From Notospermus geniculatus (taxonomy: Eukaryota > Nemertea > Pilidiophora > Heteronemertea > Lineidae): 64,000 bases of DNA. The notes under the pieces were generated by a model. That model was not told the origin of the DNA. It worked only from the letters and a program-made list of their open reading frames with translations, and did no database searches. Below are positions 21,801-38,756 of the stretch, piece after piece (position 1 is the first letter of the stretch; every line of letters starts with the position of its first letter). The stretch covers positions 426,537 to 490,536 of the forward strand of contig NMRB01000095.1 in assembly GCA_002633025.1 (NCBI GenBank), read 5' to 3'. Both the position numbers and the translations under genes were made by a program.

Positions 21801-24800
21801 ATCAAGTTCAGGTTCAAATCGAGCTTCGTCGATCATTTGCACACACGGCAACATAAAATCGGCAAGAGTTTTGTCTGCCCGATATGCGAACGGGGGTTCT
21901 TCTCCGTACAGATCTTGAATCTCCATATGAAGGCCCACATACGAAAGTTCTGCACGTTGTGTGGCGATGTTTTTCTCGGCACAGAGGCGTATAGAATCCA
22001 TCGTAAGGAGCAGCATGCTGGTCGCAGACATGTTGATTGTGAAGCTTGTGGATTGAAGTTCGCCAACTTGGCAGTGTTGGCCGACCATGAGAAAAAGTTC
22101 TGTAGGGGAACAAAATGGGAAGTGAAGGTGGAGTCACCTGCCGTTGAACAGACCGCAGGTTTAACTGATTCTACAACTGGGGAAACCACTGAGGCTGTTT
22201 CCACAGCTGGGCAGACCACTGAGGCTGTACCTGCACCTGGAGAGGCCACTGAGGTTGTGCCTGCACCTGGACAGACCACTGAGGTTGTGCCTGCACCTGG
22301 AGATACCACTGAGGCTGTGGGTGCGCCTGGACAGACCACTGAGGCTGTGGGTGCACCTGGACAGACCACTGAGGCTGTGGGTGCACCTGAACACACTACT
22401 GAGGCTGTGGATGGACCTGGACAGACCACTGAGGCTGTGGGTGCACCTGGACAGACTACTGAGGCTGTGGATGGACCTGGACAGACTACTGAGGCTGTGG
22501 GTGCACCTGGACAGACCACTGAGGCTGTGGATGCACCTGGACAGACCACAGAAGAAGCAATTTCAGAAACCACTCCCACAGATGGGGATCAAATGGCCAA
22601 AAAACGTAAACGAATTCTGAAGAGGTTTAACAAGCACCAGAAAGAACACAGCGTAAATATCCCCAAGTGCAAGAGATGTAATTTAACCTTCCATCAGTTA
22701 ATCAATTTGAAGTCTCACCTCCGTGACATGCATGATATCAGGTATTCATACTTCTGTAGACATTGTGATGAGTATTTTGAAAAACGGGCGGAGCTTTCGG
22801 AACATTATGCTCAAGTTCATGACAATGTGGAGAAAACAGCGGAGTCGGAATCGTCGTCAGAAAAAGTTGAAAAACTTGCTGAAGTTAGCAACGGTTTGGC
22901 AGAAACCCCCTCTGCATTGGATGATTCGGAGCGAGCAGGGAATAAGGATTCAGGTGATGCTGGGCAGGAGAGATGTACCGCTTGCGGCAAGCTGTTTGAA
23001 GACAAAGCAAAATTAGATGAACATGCAGTGTCATGTGGGATACAAAGCTCTGAAAGCGATATTGTTGAAAATTTGGGGGCACATTACACAATTGAGCAAG
23101 TGACCGGTAAGGATAAGAATGTTGTGTATACGTACAGTTGTCACCATTGTGATTACGAATGCGGCCGGCGACAGGATGTGGAAAAACACATCAAGACTTG
23201 TGAGGCACGAGGTCAGGGGTCAAGGCCGTTGACAAGGAATGTATCCTTGGAATCAAACGCTGACGGCATTCTGAGTCTGCATCGCCGTCATGTTGTTATC
23301 GGGGCTGATACGGACCCCGATAAGATTGAAACCGTCACGGCGATATACGGTGCTCAGCGTCCGCCCGTCCTCGCCGAGCATGATTACACTGTTGATGAAG
23401 CCGGGATGGAACAAACTCAAACAGAAGATGACAATTTCAAGGCGCCAACGTTCGTTTATTTTAACAAGAAATACGAAAAGCCGGAAAAGATTATGGAGAG
23501 ATGGGAGATGAAGCATTTTATCGCGAGAGATTTTTTGATTGTTGAGAACGACGAACTTGATCCCGAGTTTGAAGCGGAGGATTCACGTCTGTTGGAAGAG
23601 CTGGAAGCGGAGGCGAAGTCGAAGGCGGAGGAAAGTGGGAAGAGGAAGAGATCAAGAAAAAGGAAACGACAGAAGTCGAGCGAGGAGGAGATGACGCCAG
23701 AGGATAGCGAGGATGAGGGAGAATTTGACGAGGATGATGCAGACATGGACATGGAGGAGTCGGATCCAGAGGTCGAGTCGGCACCGCTTGATGTTAAGGG
23801 GAGTTCAGATGTGGCCGCTCCTGAAGCTAGTACTAGCACTGGTACAAGTACTAGCACTGGTACTAGTACTAGCACTGGCACAAGTACTCACACTGGTACT
23901 AGTACTCACACTGGTACCAGCACTGGCACTGGTGCAAGAACTGGCACTGGTACAAGCACTGGCACTGGTACTAATACTGCTACTAGCACCAGTACTATAA
24001 AACCAAACACGATGGGCCAGACTTTAACTTTGACTTTTAAGAAAATGAAGCCGGGAAGCAACCAGTTACAAGGGGTCATCACATTTGGGCCCCCGCAGCA
24101 GAATATTACGGAAAGCCAGGGTAAGTCCAAAGAAACAGATGGAAAGACCTCCGTTACCATGGTTACGCCTCAAACAAAAATCATCAATCTTGGACTTTTG
24201 AAGAAAGAGGTATCGGAATCTTCTCAACAAAAGAGTACTGCAGAAAAATCTACAAATGTTGAATCAGATAAAACTAAATCGAGTGTCTCACCCAAGATCG
24301 CAGTTGTTCATGCATCGGCTGCAAGAGGTGTTTCTGATCAGGCTGATACGGCAGGGAAGTCAGATGTCCTGCGTCACATTATTCTGACTGGGAAACTCCC
24401 ACCTGATCTGGGCAGTCCATCTGCTCAAGCCAAGGGACTTGAGGACTGTACCCCTGGACTGATCAAGTCGAGGGGAAAGTCTCGGAAATCTGTGGGAAAG
24501 ACTGCGGCTGATGTATCAGAGGAGGAATCGGACACGGAATGGGCACCCGGGTGGAAAGTGAAATCAGAAGTGACACGTATGATGAGGTCCAGCACACCGA
24601 GGACGAGGCAGAGTCGGAGATCGGGTCTGCGGTCGCCGAGGAATGTTGGGGACGGCACCGATTTTGTCTCAGGGGAGGAGTTTGATGATGATGATGAGGA
24701 GGAGGAGGGGAGTGCAGGTGACAGCAGCGATGACGAGCAAGACGATGAAGGTGAACCTCCCCTGAAATTACCTGGTTGGAAGTTGCAAACTCCACTAGAA

Positions 24801-27428
24801 ACAGCTAAGAAATCGTCGGATCCTGGACCAGTGGCGGTGTCGGTGAAGAAATCAAGCCTGAGTTATCAACAGAAGAAAGAGATCCTGGTATCTACTGATG
24901 TCCGGGAGGTTTTGGGGACGCTGAATCAGACTGATAACGATGCAACAAGCAGTCTAGATGCAGAAAAACGAGCGAAGGGTGGTGACAAGTTGGGGTCGCA
25001 GCAACGTCTTGACACGACGACGAAGTGTGGCGATGAACAGCAACCTGGGTGCTCCAACCTGGGCGCTTTCCGAGAAGACAAGAACCAGGAGCAGACTGCA
25101 CTGACTCGAAGCGCTGACCAACCAACTCCTGGTGTAGATACAGATCCAAGTGCTGAGAAACCTGATACTGGGACTGAGGTTGGCACGAGTGAGGAGCAAG
25201 ATAAACAACCTGGTCCCCCGGTGAAGAGAGGTCCCGGTCGTCCGAGGAAGCGGCGTACGTTTGGTCATGAAGAAAAGCATGATGCTGTCAATCGGAGCCC
25301 TGTGCAGGAAGGTGGGTTCAACTTTTTGAAACGCAAACCCCCGAAACCGCTGAATTTTCTTAAACAAAACACGTACACGTGCCCCAAGTGTAAAAGTGTC
25401 TTCACATCTGCATATAAGTTGGAGAGCCATCTCATGACTGAGCATACCGTCTCGGCACCGTTTTGGAAATGTGCCGTGTGTGACAAACTGTTCAAGTCTA
25501 TGGAGGCATACTCCGAGCACAGCCGTGACCATATTCGAATGGTCAGCGTCTATAACTGCCATGTTTGTAAGGCTAAATTGTCTTCGCAGGAGGAGCTGAC
25601 CAAGCACATGAAAACGCATTGTAAGAAAGAATTCGTTTGTGGCGATTGCGAAGCTGTTTTTGAATCCATGGAAGAATTGGCAGGGCATGAGGGGAGCTGC
25701 CACCAGGCCCGGCGACTCAAATGCCCGAAGTGTAATTTGGAATTTAAAAGTGCTCAAGAACTTGGAGAACATTTGATTGCTGATGTCTGCGCTGATTCTG
25801 TCGTGTGCTCGAAATGTGATGTCGTTTTTTCATCAAAAGATCTTCTGGCGAAACATAAGTGTAGCGCAGGTCGCACTTTAACCTGTCCAAAATGCAAGGA
25901 GGGATTCAAATCAGAGATACAATTTGCTGAACACTTCCTCAAAGGTCTTTGCCGCGGGCTGCGATGTGATGTCTGCGTGAAGACATTTGATTCTGACAAG
26001 GCTCTGGAACATCATAAGAAGACGAAACACGTATCAGGGTTCACCTGCGACAAATGCGGTAAAAATTTCCGCAATAAATACAATCTCGCAGTTCATGAGT
26101 CATCATGTGGCCGAATGAAAACTTCATGCAACAAATGTAAGCGTTCCTTTCTTTCTGCGAAAAGTCGCCAGCGTCATAAATGTACGGCGCAGAAATTGGT
26201 GATCGAGTGTAAGCACTGTGGACGCAAGTTTTGCAATCGGAAAAGTCTCCGCACTCACGTGTGCTCACGGAGTTACTTCAAGTGCGAGCGATGTAAACGC
26301 CATTTTCTTACGAAGAAGAATTTGACGAGTCATGCATGTTGTATTAAGCGGATTTTTAGATGTCCAAAATGTGACAAAATTCAGTCAAACGAACCAATGC
26401 TTCATGAACATTATAACAAGTGTCGTGCGTCGTTGCCGAAACTGGTCACCTGTCCAACATGTAAGAAAGGTTTTCATACAATGCTCCTGTTCTCAACTCA
26501 CGTACAGAGGAAGTTTTGCGGGCGGGAAGGCTTGTATGACTGTCAGGACTGCAGTAAAGAGTTTGTAGATAAGGCACAGCAATCGGCTCACAAGTGTGTA
26601 ATCAGGAAGGTCTTCGCTTGCACGATTTGCGGCGAAGAGTTCTCGCTCAAAAGTACAGTGCTAAAACATGAGTGTAAAGCAGAATTCAGATGCGGTGTTT
26701 GTGACCTTAGGATGACAACGAAAAAAGCCCTGGCGGAACATGAAAGGTCTGGTTGTCGGTCCAGGTGGAAGTATCGCAAGACGGAAACCGGGGAGGTGAT
26801 TCATGGAGGATGCAGACGGCATGATGAGGAAATGCTACCGAAATTGTCGACGTGCGTCTGTTGTCGGTACGTCTTCGGAACGGAGAAAGATTTAGCCGAG
26901 CATTATTGTAGTTCTTTCGGTGCGGATGAAGATTTATCAGGGCGGACTTGTCGGGCTGATAACTGGATCCATTGCTCTTCGTGCAGTGGGAACTTTGGGA
27001 ATAAGAAAGAATTCAAGAATCATGACTGCCAAGCGATTGGTTTAAAAAAATGCCCGGGTTGTGGCAAATACGGCTTGGAGAAAAAAGCCGGTGACATCAG
27101 TTCGTGGCGTTGTAAGATATGCCACAATGATTTCGACAAGTTTGCAAACTTTGCTGTTGTTCGTTTTGAGTGTTCTGGCTGTCTGAAGTATTTTGAGACA
27201 AGCGAGGCGTTGACTCAACACAAGTGTTCCCCGTTAACGTGTCTCGCGTGTAAAGAGATATTCCGCAGTAAAGAGGCCCTGAAAAAACATACGTCAAAAT
27301 GTCGAATGAAATGTTCGTCGTGCCAGGCCGTGTTTGCATCTGAAGATGACCTCGCTGCCCATGTCCTTAATACCACGCTCTCGGGGTGTCTCGGGGCCTA
27401 TATGCCGAAAAAAGGTTCCACAGATTAG
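18877..27428 (+). CDS. giant multi-C2H2 zinc-finger protein
   Basis: Exons 18877-18970, 19423-19572, 19716-19864, 20384-20645 and 20980-27428 join in phase to 2367 codons plus TAG. Exon 1 encodes an isolated finger (C10, C13, H26, C30). The last exon holds about 13 tandem fingers (residues about 225-610), a 12-unit 10-residue repeat (621-740), four more fingers (about 760-975), a long acidic and Ser/Thr/Gly-rich linker, an AT-hook (RGPGRPRKR, about 1635-1643), and some 20 further fingers to the C-terminus (from about 1684). Many fingers end in HxxxC rather than HxxxH. A nuclear DNA- or RNA-binding role is likely; targets are unknown. Exon 4 has a repeated motif (ANPVKEE). The intact 6.4-kb last exon and conserved Cys/His spacing make this a real gene; upstream untranslated exons were not sought. 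Confidence 0.85.
19113..19312. mobile_element. foldback element in intron 1
   Basis: Inverted arms of about 65 bp (GGGCCTGTTCATTTTCATCAC ... and its complement ending GAACAGGCCC), including GGAATCTGAGTTGTGATCC in both arms. No coding capacity. Confidence 0.65.
20102..20229. mobile_element. 128-bp palindromic element in intron 3
   Basis: Arms AATAGGGAGGTTTCG / CGAAACCTCCCTATT with a long inner inverted repeat (ACGACGTTTATCTATTGT) around a GGGTATACCC centre. Confidence 0.65.
22185..22544 (+). repeat. 30-bp coding minisatellite, 12 units
   Basis: Twelve in-frame units encode variants of TTEAVGAPGQ within the giant zinc-finger protein. Units alternate mainly at positions 6-7 (GA, DG, PA). The repeat separates the first finger array from the next fingers and is probably a flexible linker. 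Confidence 0.95.
23827..23999 (+). repeat. Ser/Thr/Gly-coding microsatellite-like tract
   Basis: Alternating ACTAGT/ACTGGT-type hexamers encode a run of Thr, Ser and Gly between an acidic region and the second half of the protein. Length variation between alleles is likely. Confidence 0.8.
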
Positions 27429-28043
27429 GAACTCGTTGCCAGTGCTGTTATTGTCTTTGTGTCAGTTCAGAGTGTTCCTCGGTTCCAAATTTGATGTGAA
27501 TTTCAATATTTTTGATCTGGTAATTGAACACCTGGTGGGTATAAGGTGTGGATTTGATTTTAAAAACTTGAACGGCTGTCCCAGGTCTGGGCAAGCTGAC
27601 TACTTAAAGGGGCATTGTATCACGTCATCCTGCACTAAAGGTGTTAATGGAGACCTCTATTGACAATGTTGTTAAACTACATGTACCACTTATTAACCTC
27701 GCCCCATGTGGAGTAATTTTCGCTCCTAGGGTATCCAAGTATGCACCGTAGTGTAATCATACATTCTCCAACACTGGGGCGAAAGGCAAGACTACAGTAT
27801 TGGAGAATGATGCAATCGCCGCTGGTGGCGCCGGCTATCGACAAAAAGTGGCAATATCGTGGCTGTTTAACCGAGTTCCGGTCGATTTTGTACAAATAGG
27901 TGTATACATGTACATGGTATAAGCACAAATGTAGAAACTTCATGAAGTTTGTGTTCACATTTTCAATTCCATTGTTTATTGACCAAACTGTCATACTATT
28001 TAACTCATTGGTGAAGACTCTCTTTGTTACTGTAACACAACAG

Positions 28044-28253
28044 TTTACTGTAAACCATGAAATTTTTTCGTGCGTTTTATTTTCGCGCTCAAGGGTCAAA
28101 ACGCGAACATACATGTAAATCGCGTGAAAATCTATGGTTCTTGAGACTTTTTGAAGCTGGAGGGTTCCAATCACGAAAATTTTTCTTCGCGAATTCGTTG
28201 ACTCCCAAAATCGCGAACATTTAGTGCTGCGAAAATTTCACGGTTTATAGTAA
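28044..28253. mobile_element. foldback MITE, TTTACTGTAAACC ends (copy 1)
   Basis: Inverted ends TTTACTGTAAACCATGAAATT ... with the complement ending GGTTTATAGTAA, plus inner GCGAA/TTCGC words. Present in both segment copies (second at 44087-44277), so the insertion predates the duplication or haplotype split. Confidence 0.65.
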
Positions 28254-29283
28254 TTGATTTCAGCCTTTGTGATGAAACCACTGCTCTACACATGACATTT
28301 TTGATGCCACATCATCCATAACGATGTGGAGCAAATTTTGTTCTAGGACTGCTAACAGGCGACCTCTAACAGCAGGAAAGTGGGTGACCTTATGCTTCTA
28401 ATCACCAAATGACAGACCATGTGGTCATTTTGTACGTGTACATAACAAATGTAGATTCATTCCTCTTGTTACTCTTTGTACATTATTCTTGAAGTTTGGT
28501 TAACTGAGATGGGTTTCCTTCAATAAATTTTGTATTCTATAGAATTCTTTCAGTTTAATTTTTTGAAGACCTGTGAGGCCAAGTTGCCAGGGTTTCCGCC
28601 AGAGGAGGGGGGCAGCCCGTGAGCCCCACTTCATGATCTAAAGGGGTGCTTGCCCCCCCCCTTATTATTGCACTATTTTCATTCAAGAGATACAAGAGTC
28701 GAACAAAGATCTATACACAGGACGTTTTAAGCTGTGAAATGCGTGGAAAACGCTTCTGGAAAAAACTTTCTGGAGGAGGGACCCAAGACCCCCCCCTGGC
28801 AAGAGGCACCCGGATTGTGCCCCCCCTAAACATTTTTTCTGGCGAAAACCCTGGTTGCTCAATGATTGTTCATCAATATCGGAGACGGATGAGGATTTTT
28901 GAACACTCAGCTGTGGATTTGATGACATGAAAGTCACGATAAAACTTTGAAAGTAAATACCATACATCGCCATAGGAACCCACATCCAACCACTGGATAG
29001 CATTTGCTGACCACAGATTTGGTGGTGGTGCCATCTATAAACAAGTGGTTGGATGTCAATTTGGTGTTGGTGTAACATCTGCTAGTGTTGTCCAATTTCA
29101 GTGTTCCTCTATATTGGGAACATAGTGACAATAGATATATTGGGAGACCATGATTGTTCAGGGTAGTAACCATAAGGGGAAAATTCACACACAAACGCTG
29201 ACGCCGGTTTTGAAATGATCTGGGCCGACCACATTGAAACAAAGTCCGATAAAGCTACGGCATCTATCGTCAGTATACAAATA

Positions 29284-29413
29284 GTGGATGGTAGGGAGTC
29301 CAATATGGATTTTTGTTGGATGAAGAAAAGTTATATCGGACGAGGCGAAGCCGAGTCCGATATAACTTTTCTTCATCCAACAAAAATCCATATTGGACGA
29401 CCTGCCATCCACT
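29284..29413. mobile_element. foldback element inside a copy-1-specific block
   Basis: Arms GTCCAATATGGATTTTTGT ... ACAAAAATCCATATTGGAC and a long GTTATATCGGAC stem. It lies within a block of about 350 bp (29270-29620) that is absent from copy 2 at about 45727. Confidence 0.65.
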
Positions 29414-30251
29414 CTTTGCTATATTATGCAAATTGCCTAGCAACTATAACAACAGGCCTATGCTCTGATTGGCTGAAACTAGGAGGGCTGTCCGATACGA
29501 GGTTTTAGGATCCGATACGATGATTGAGTGTCCGATACGATGTGACATCCTATGATCACATGATGCAATCTGCTGCACATGATTGGCCAAGAACATTTGA
29601 TTGCATAATATTTAAAATTAACGAATTTTCCCATTAACTAAACTGCCGATAGGCACCGAAAGCACCTATCGGACTTTCTGTGCGGTCCGCCTAGTTGAGC
29701 AGGACCACTAGCACAGTGCTGCCACCTACTGGCATGGCATAATAAAGTACCACCAGGAGGCAATGGCAATTAGGCCTACGCTCCAGCATAATATTTGGGG
29801 GGAGGCAGTGTATCATTTTGAGGGTTTTGTTTTCCATCTTGCACAATTTTCGTGCGTGAAGGGCCAAGATGGGGGCGACACGGCCGCCTGCGTGCGACAT
29901 CTGGACGGAGAGAGGCAGACGTCATGGCAGAGGGCCAGGGGGGTTCGGATGAATCCATCATGGAAAAAACTTCAAAATGAGTGATCAGGTGATATTATCA
30001 TGATTAGGCCTACTTCATTTCAATCTACATGAAGTACACAGGAGAAATCATCGTCTCCCGCCCTTCTAAGTCTAACCATGCATAGAATATTTTGGGACGC
30101 CCTGTATACTCACCAAAACGCAGCGTCTATTTTTCGAAACACGCGGTATAATTCACCCTCGTATCCAGGATCTGCGTATCAGTTTCCCACACGATGATGT
30201 ACACCAGAAACACACTTGGAATCTGCAGTCGAGGTTGAAGCGTTTTCCAAC

Positions 30252-35523
<5,272 letters not shown>

Positions 35524-35703
35524 GGAGTTCCTTGAAGACTTTCTTCTCAAGAACATCACTTTTGAGTTCTCTGTTTGAGACTGTCGCTGAGAGTCGCTGC
35601 CTGCATCACTGAGGTCACTGACCCCCAACATCGAAAAGGACGGACTTCAAACATCTGTATCTATTGAACTATCTGGACCTGCATGCAAATGACTTTAGCG
35701 ACC

Positions 35704-35862
35704 AGGGCTGGGTTGCACAAAACTCATGTTAGCGCTAACTTGGTGTTAGTGCTAACTTTATGTTAAATGACGTAAAAAGACAAGGGATTTTTACGTCATC
35801 TAACATAAAGTTAGCGCTAACACCATGTTAGCGCTATCGTGAGTTTTGTGCAACCGGCCCCT
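35704..35862. mobile_element. foldback MITE, GGTTGCACAA family, in SMU1 copy 1 3' UTR
   Basis: Ends AGGGCTGGGTTGCACAAAAC and the complement ending CAACCGGCCCCT; arms rich in TTAGCGCTAAC. The empty site is visible in copy 2 (GCGACCTGCCCTG near 53118). The same family sits at a different place in copy 2 (48375-48534). Confidence 0.8.
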
Positions 35863-36113
35863 GCCCTGTTGGACCATTTGTGGGAATAGTAAAAAACACA
35901 AGAAATTTTAATAAAGTGACATTGTATATAATATGTAGTAGAATACTTGCATTAAATGTATGAACAATTTGACATCATGGCACTGCTTAGATTTTTTTAC
36001 AGTTTACCGGTTCAGCCCTTATTTCTGTAGATTGGTACCCCAATCATCCACTAGGTGGGGTTATGAGGATCGGTATAGCCTATTACAAAACAATTTTGAG
36101 ACGGCCCCCTTAA

Positions 36114-36296
36114 AGCGAATCGATAGCGGATTTTGTTTACATTTGGCTGGTGTTTGTAAACACAAAATTCAGCCAATCAAAATGCACGAAAATTTCTTTG
36201 TTGACATTCTGGAGAAGTTTGTTTACATTTTTTCCTGAAAATTCGTCCCCTTTCAAATTCTATTTCTAAATCAAATTTTTTCACTTTCGATTCGCT
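36114..36296. mobile_element. TTAA-flanked MITE, AGCGAATCGA ends (copy 1)
   Basis: A 183-bp element with inverted ends AGCGAATCGA, flanked by TTAA on both sides (36110-36113, 36297-36300). The paralogous site at 38714-38717 is empty (GGCCCCTTAAGTCCC). TTAA duplication is the rule for piggyBac and Kolobok elements. Confidence 0.8.
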
Positions 36297-36339
36297 TTAA
36301 GTCCCTAGCCTTTTATAAAATATCCTCTACGTCATCTCC

Positions 36340-38044
36340 TTACATTGCACCGTAACTTGTTGGTGCCTCGGATGTTGCTGCAGCTACTTGCTGGTTGGTG
36401 CTGGGCAAAAGAACATATCCTGGTTGACGTCTGCAGCAGCAGCAGTAACAGGTGAGAATGATGAGTCCGATGACCACAGCGCCAACTATTGCTATCACAA
36501 TGTACATGAAGTCCCTGAAATTAAAATGTTTTAAAAGATAATATATCACGACTTCATTGTTTACCTTCAATGTTTGTAAACATGGGATGTTTACATTATG
36601 TAATATTTTGGACTTTTGGGACATGCCAACCCACTAAATTGAATAGGCCCTACTTTTGATATCAAAAGAATTTCTAGAGGGGCATGCCACCAACAAATTA
36701 TTCACAAGACAAAGAAGGATTTGACATAAACAAACAAAATGTAAATAAACAATGATTTTCGTGGCCGCGAAAATACCATTCAAAAAATATTCTTTTCTTT
36801 TCTAGAGTTTCGGATTGTAAACATGGTAAAGTTCCAGCCTGAAGAAGACCCCGCTTGAGGTCGAAAATTTGCTAAATATTCTGGAAATTGACTATTATAC
36901 TTTATTTATTTTATCAAAAAATACTTGGGGAACATTCAAAAACGTGGGGAACATTCAAAACCGTTACCCGGGTGAGACTTACGGAAGCCCGTAGCAGCAC
37001 TCGTACACTTTATGCCAGATGCCGGAACCCGGGATAAACTCCACCTCACGGGTACAACATCTCATTTTGCTGTCGTCGTCTGTTGGCCGTGGGCACGTGT
37101 CCACGCCATGTTCCCGCCATTCTGGGGAGAAATTAACATATTGTGACGTCATCAGGTCAGCCAAGCCATTCAAAAATAAGGTACGTCTCAATATTTGCGT
37201 TTTGCGCGTGTCCGTTTCCTGTGCGAATGCGTTGTGGTATAGTAATTTTCTTGTTGGTACATGTAGGTGTATAGGTGTACCGGTACTACATAACATCGGG
37301 AACGGACAAGCGCAAAACGGAGTAGATCAATGGGAATAGGCATATAGCAAGGTTTAGAGTGCTGACGTTAACGCAAACGTGAATGACAATGACGTCACAC
37401 TCTTTTGACCTTTGACAGACATTTTTCCCAATGATACACGCTGATAATGTTGAGTCAGGTTCATGGACATACCTTCGTCGCAACTAAACTGTCCCCGCGT
37501 GCCTGTAACAAGATTATAGGAAATTATTACGTAAGAGATTTAGACCCGTCCCGTCTTTGCCGCTCCCGTCCGCAAAGACGGGAACCAATCCAGTCGCATC
37601 TTGAGAAGGCCAGGGAGTAGGCCGACTCCTTCCGTTTGAGTCGACTACGCCCTTCTCCGCTGAGTCGGAGTGGGGACTCAACCAATCCGAAGATGCAGAG
37701 TCGGCCGACTGCGTGAATTCCGAGAGAGGTCTCAGAAAGATTGGCTCTCGATTGCCACGTTCAGTTCAGTCCAAACACGCGGCAATAGGGCAGGTAGCCT
37801 ATAACCAAAAATTCATAAGCGAACGCTTGCTTATGAATTTTTGCTATAACGTACAGTCTCCGCGGTGTGGTAAGAACGAATCTGATTGTCCTCGGGATGT
37901 AGGCCTATCATGGAACGAAGATTCGTTGAATCGGTAGGTAAAGGCCAGTTATTCCTTGAAAAAGACTCCAGCCACGAGGAATGAATACCTACCTGGAAGG
38001 CGTGACGCCATTATCAAGGCCCAGATGGAAAATAAGATCTTCAT
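36340..38044 (-). CDS. small secreted-type Cys-rich membrane protein, gene a
   Basis: Minus-strand exons 38044-37993, 37502-37473, 37121-36983 and 36514-36340 join in phase to 131 codons plus stop. Layout: signal peptide (MKILFSIWALIMASRLP), short ectodomain with six cysteines in the order C, C, CC, CC (core CPRPTDDDSKMRCC ... ECCYG), one transmembrane helix (about 76-97), a CYCCCCRR juxtamembrane stretch that could be palmitoylated, and a short tail with GYVLL, a possible tyrosine sorting signal. This is the layout of Shisa/CYYR1-like small membrane proteins, but similarity is architectural only. Absent from copy 2; closest to gene b. Function unknown. Confidence 0.82.
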
Positions 38045-38756
38045 CGCGATGTCTACCCGATTTTGAGATATGATACTCCAAAAGGTTTGAAAGTCAATAC
38101 TGGGTCTTTGTTTTTGCAGGACTTCGGTCTTAGGTATTCGTTTTAATACACGCCCACTGGATCGGACCGATATGATTCCGATAAAATGCGAATAAACTAC
38201 CACAGCGCTCGGCTCTGATCATTTGTAAACACGAGCGTCGGCGTTTCTCGGTTTCAAGTCTGCACTACACAAAACCATACCCTATGCATGAACAGTAGGC
38301 CTAAAGTAGGCCAACCCCCCCCCCCCCAACAAAATCCGAAAAAAACACCAAAAGTGTTGTTTTTTCACAGTGAATAACTTCAAACGAAAAAGACTTTCGG
38401 CCTATAGCGATTTCAATGCAATTAGACATCGGCCAAACTATACTGAACTTCCTCATACCTAGGCCTATAATAGAAACGTTTTCTGTGTGGTTGGTTGATC
38501 CATGTAGGGACGATAGGCATGGAAAGATGATTTAAAGAAAAACATGTGAAGACACTAGTAAACAAGAAAGCAATATATTTATTTATGGTAAAATCTATTC
38601 TGTAAAAAAAGTGTGATGCCAATTTTTACAAAAAAAGATGAAGTGGGCTTCCCCAAATCGAGACTCCCCTCACTTTGTCTTTTTTGGCACCAAAACAATT
38701 TTGAAACGGCCCCTTAAGTCCCTATCCTTTTATAAAATAGACTCTACGTCATCTTC
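38045..38756. other. spacer between genes a and b
   Basis: No gene recognised. It contains a poly-C run near 38317-38329 and, at 38690-38720, the empty TTAA site homologous to the sequence downstream of SMU1. Confidence 0.5.

Larger units (their letters stand above)
27429..30251. other. 3' flank of the zinc-finger gene and 5' flank of SMU1 copy 1
   Basis: No coding region was recognised. AATAAA at 28522-28527 could end the zinc-finger transcript, but the same signal recurs at 44939-44944, where no zinc-finger gene precedes it. The 15-kb duplicated segment starts near 27889. Degenerate repeats include a CCCCCC-rich stretch at 28600-28830. Confidence 0.4.
35524..36339. other. SMU1 copy 1 3' region
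   Basis: 3' untranslated sequence with polyadenylation signal AATAAA at 35910-35915. It contains the two insertions listed separately (35704-35862 and 36114-36296). The next gene is convergent on the minus strand. Confidence 0.6.

Noticed and set aside
21833-22579. 248-codon antisense frame with repeated VVCPGAPTAS motif
   Set aside because: It mirrors the 30-bp coding minisatellite and finger exon on the opposite strand; no independent support.
24954-25772. 272-codon antisense frame
   Set aside because: It lies entirely opposite the zinc-finger exon, which has clear Cys/His spacing on the plus strand.
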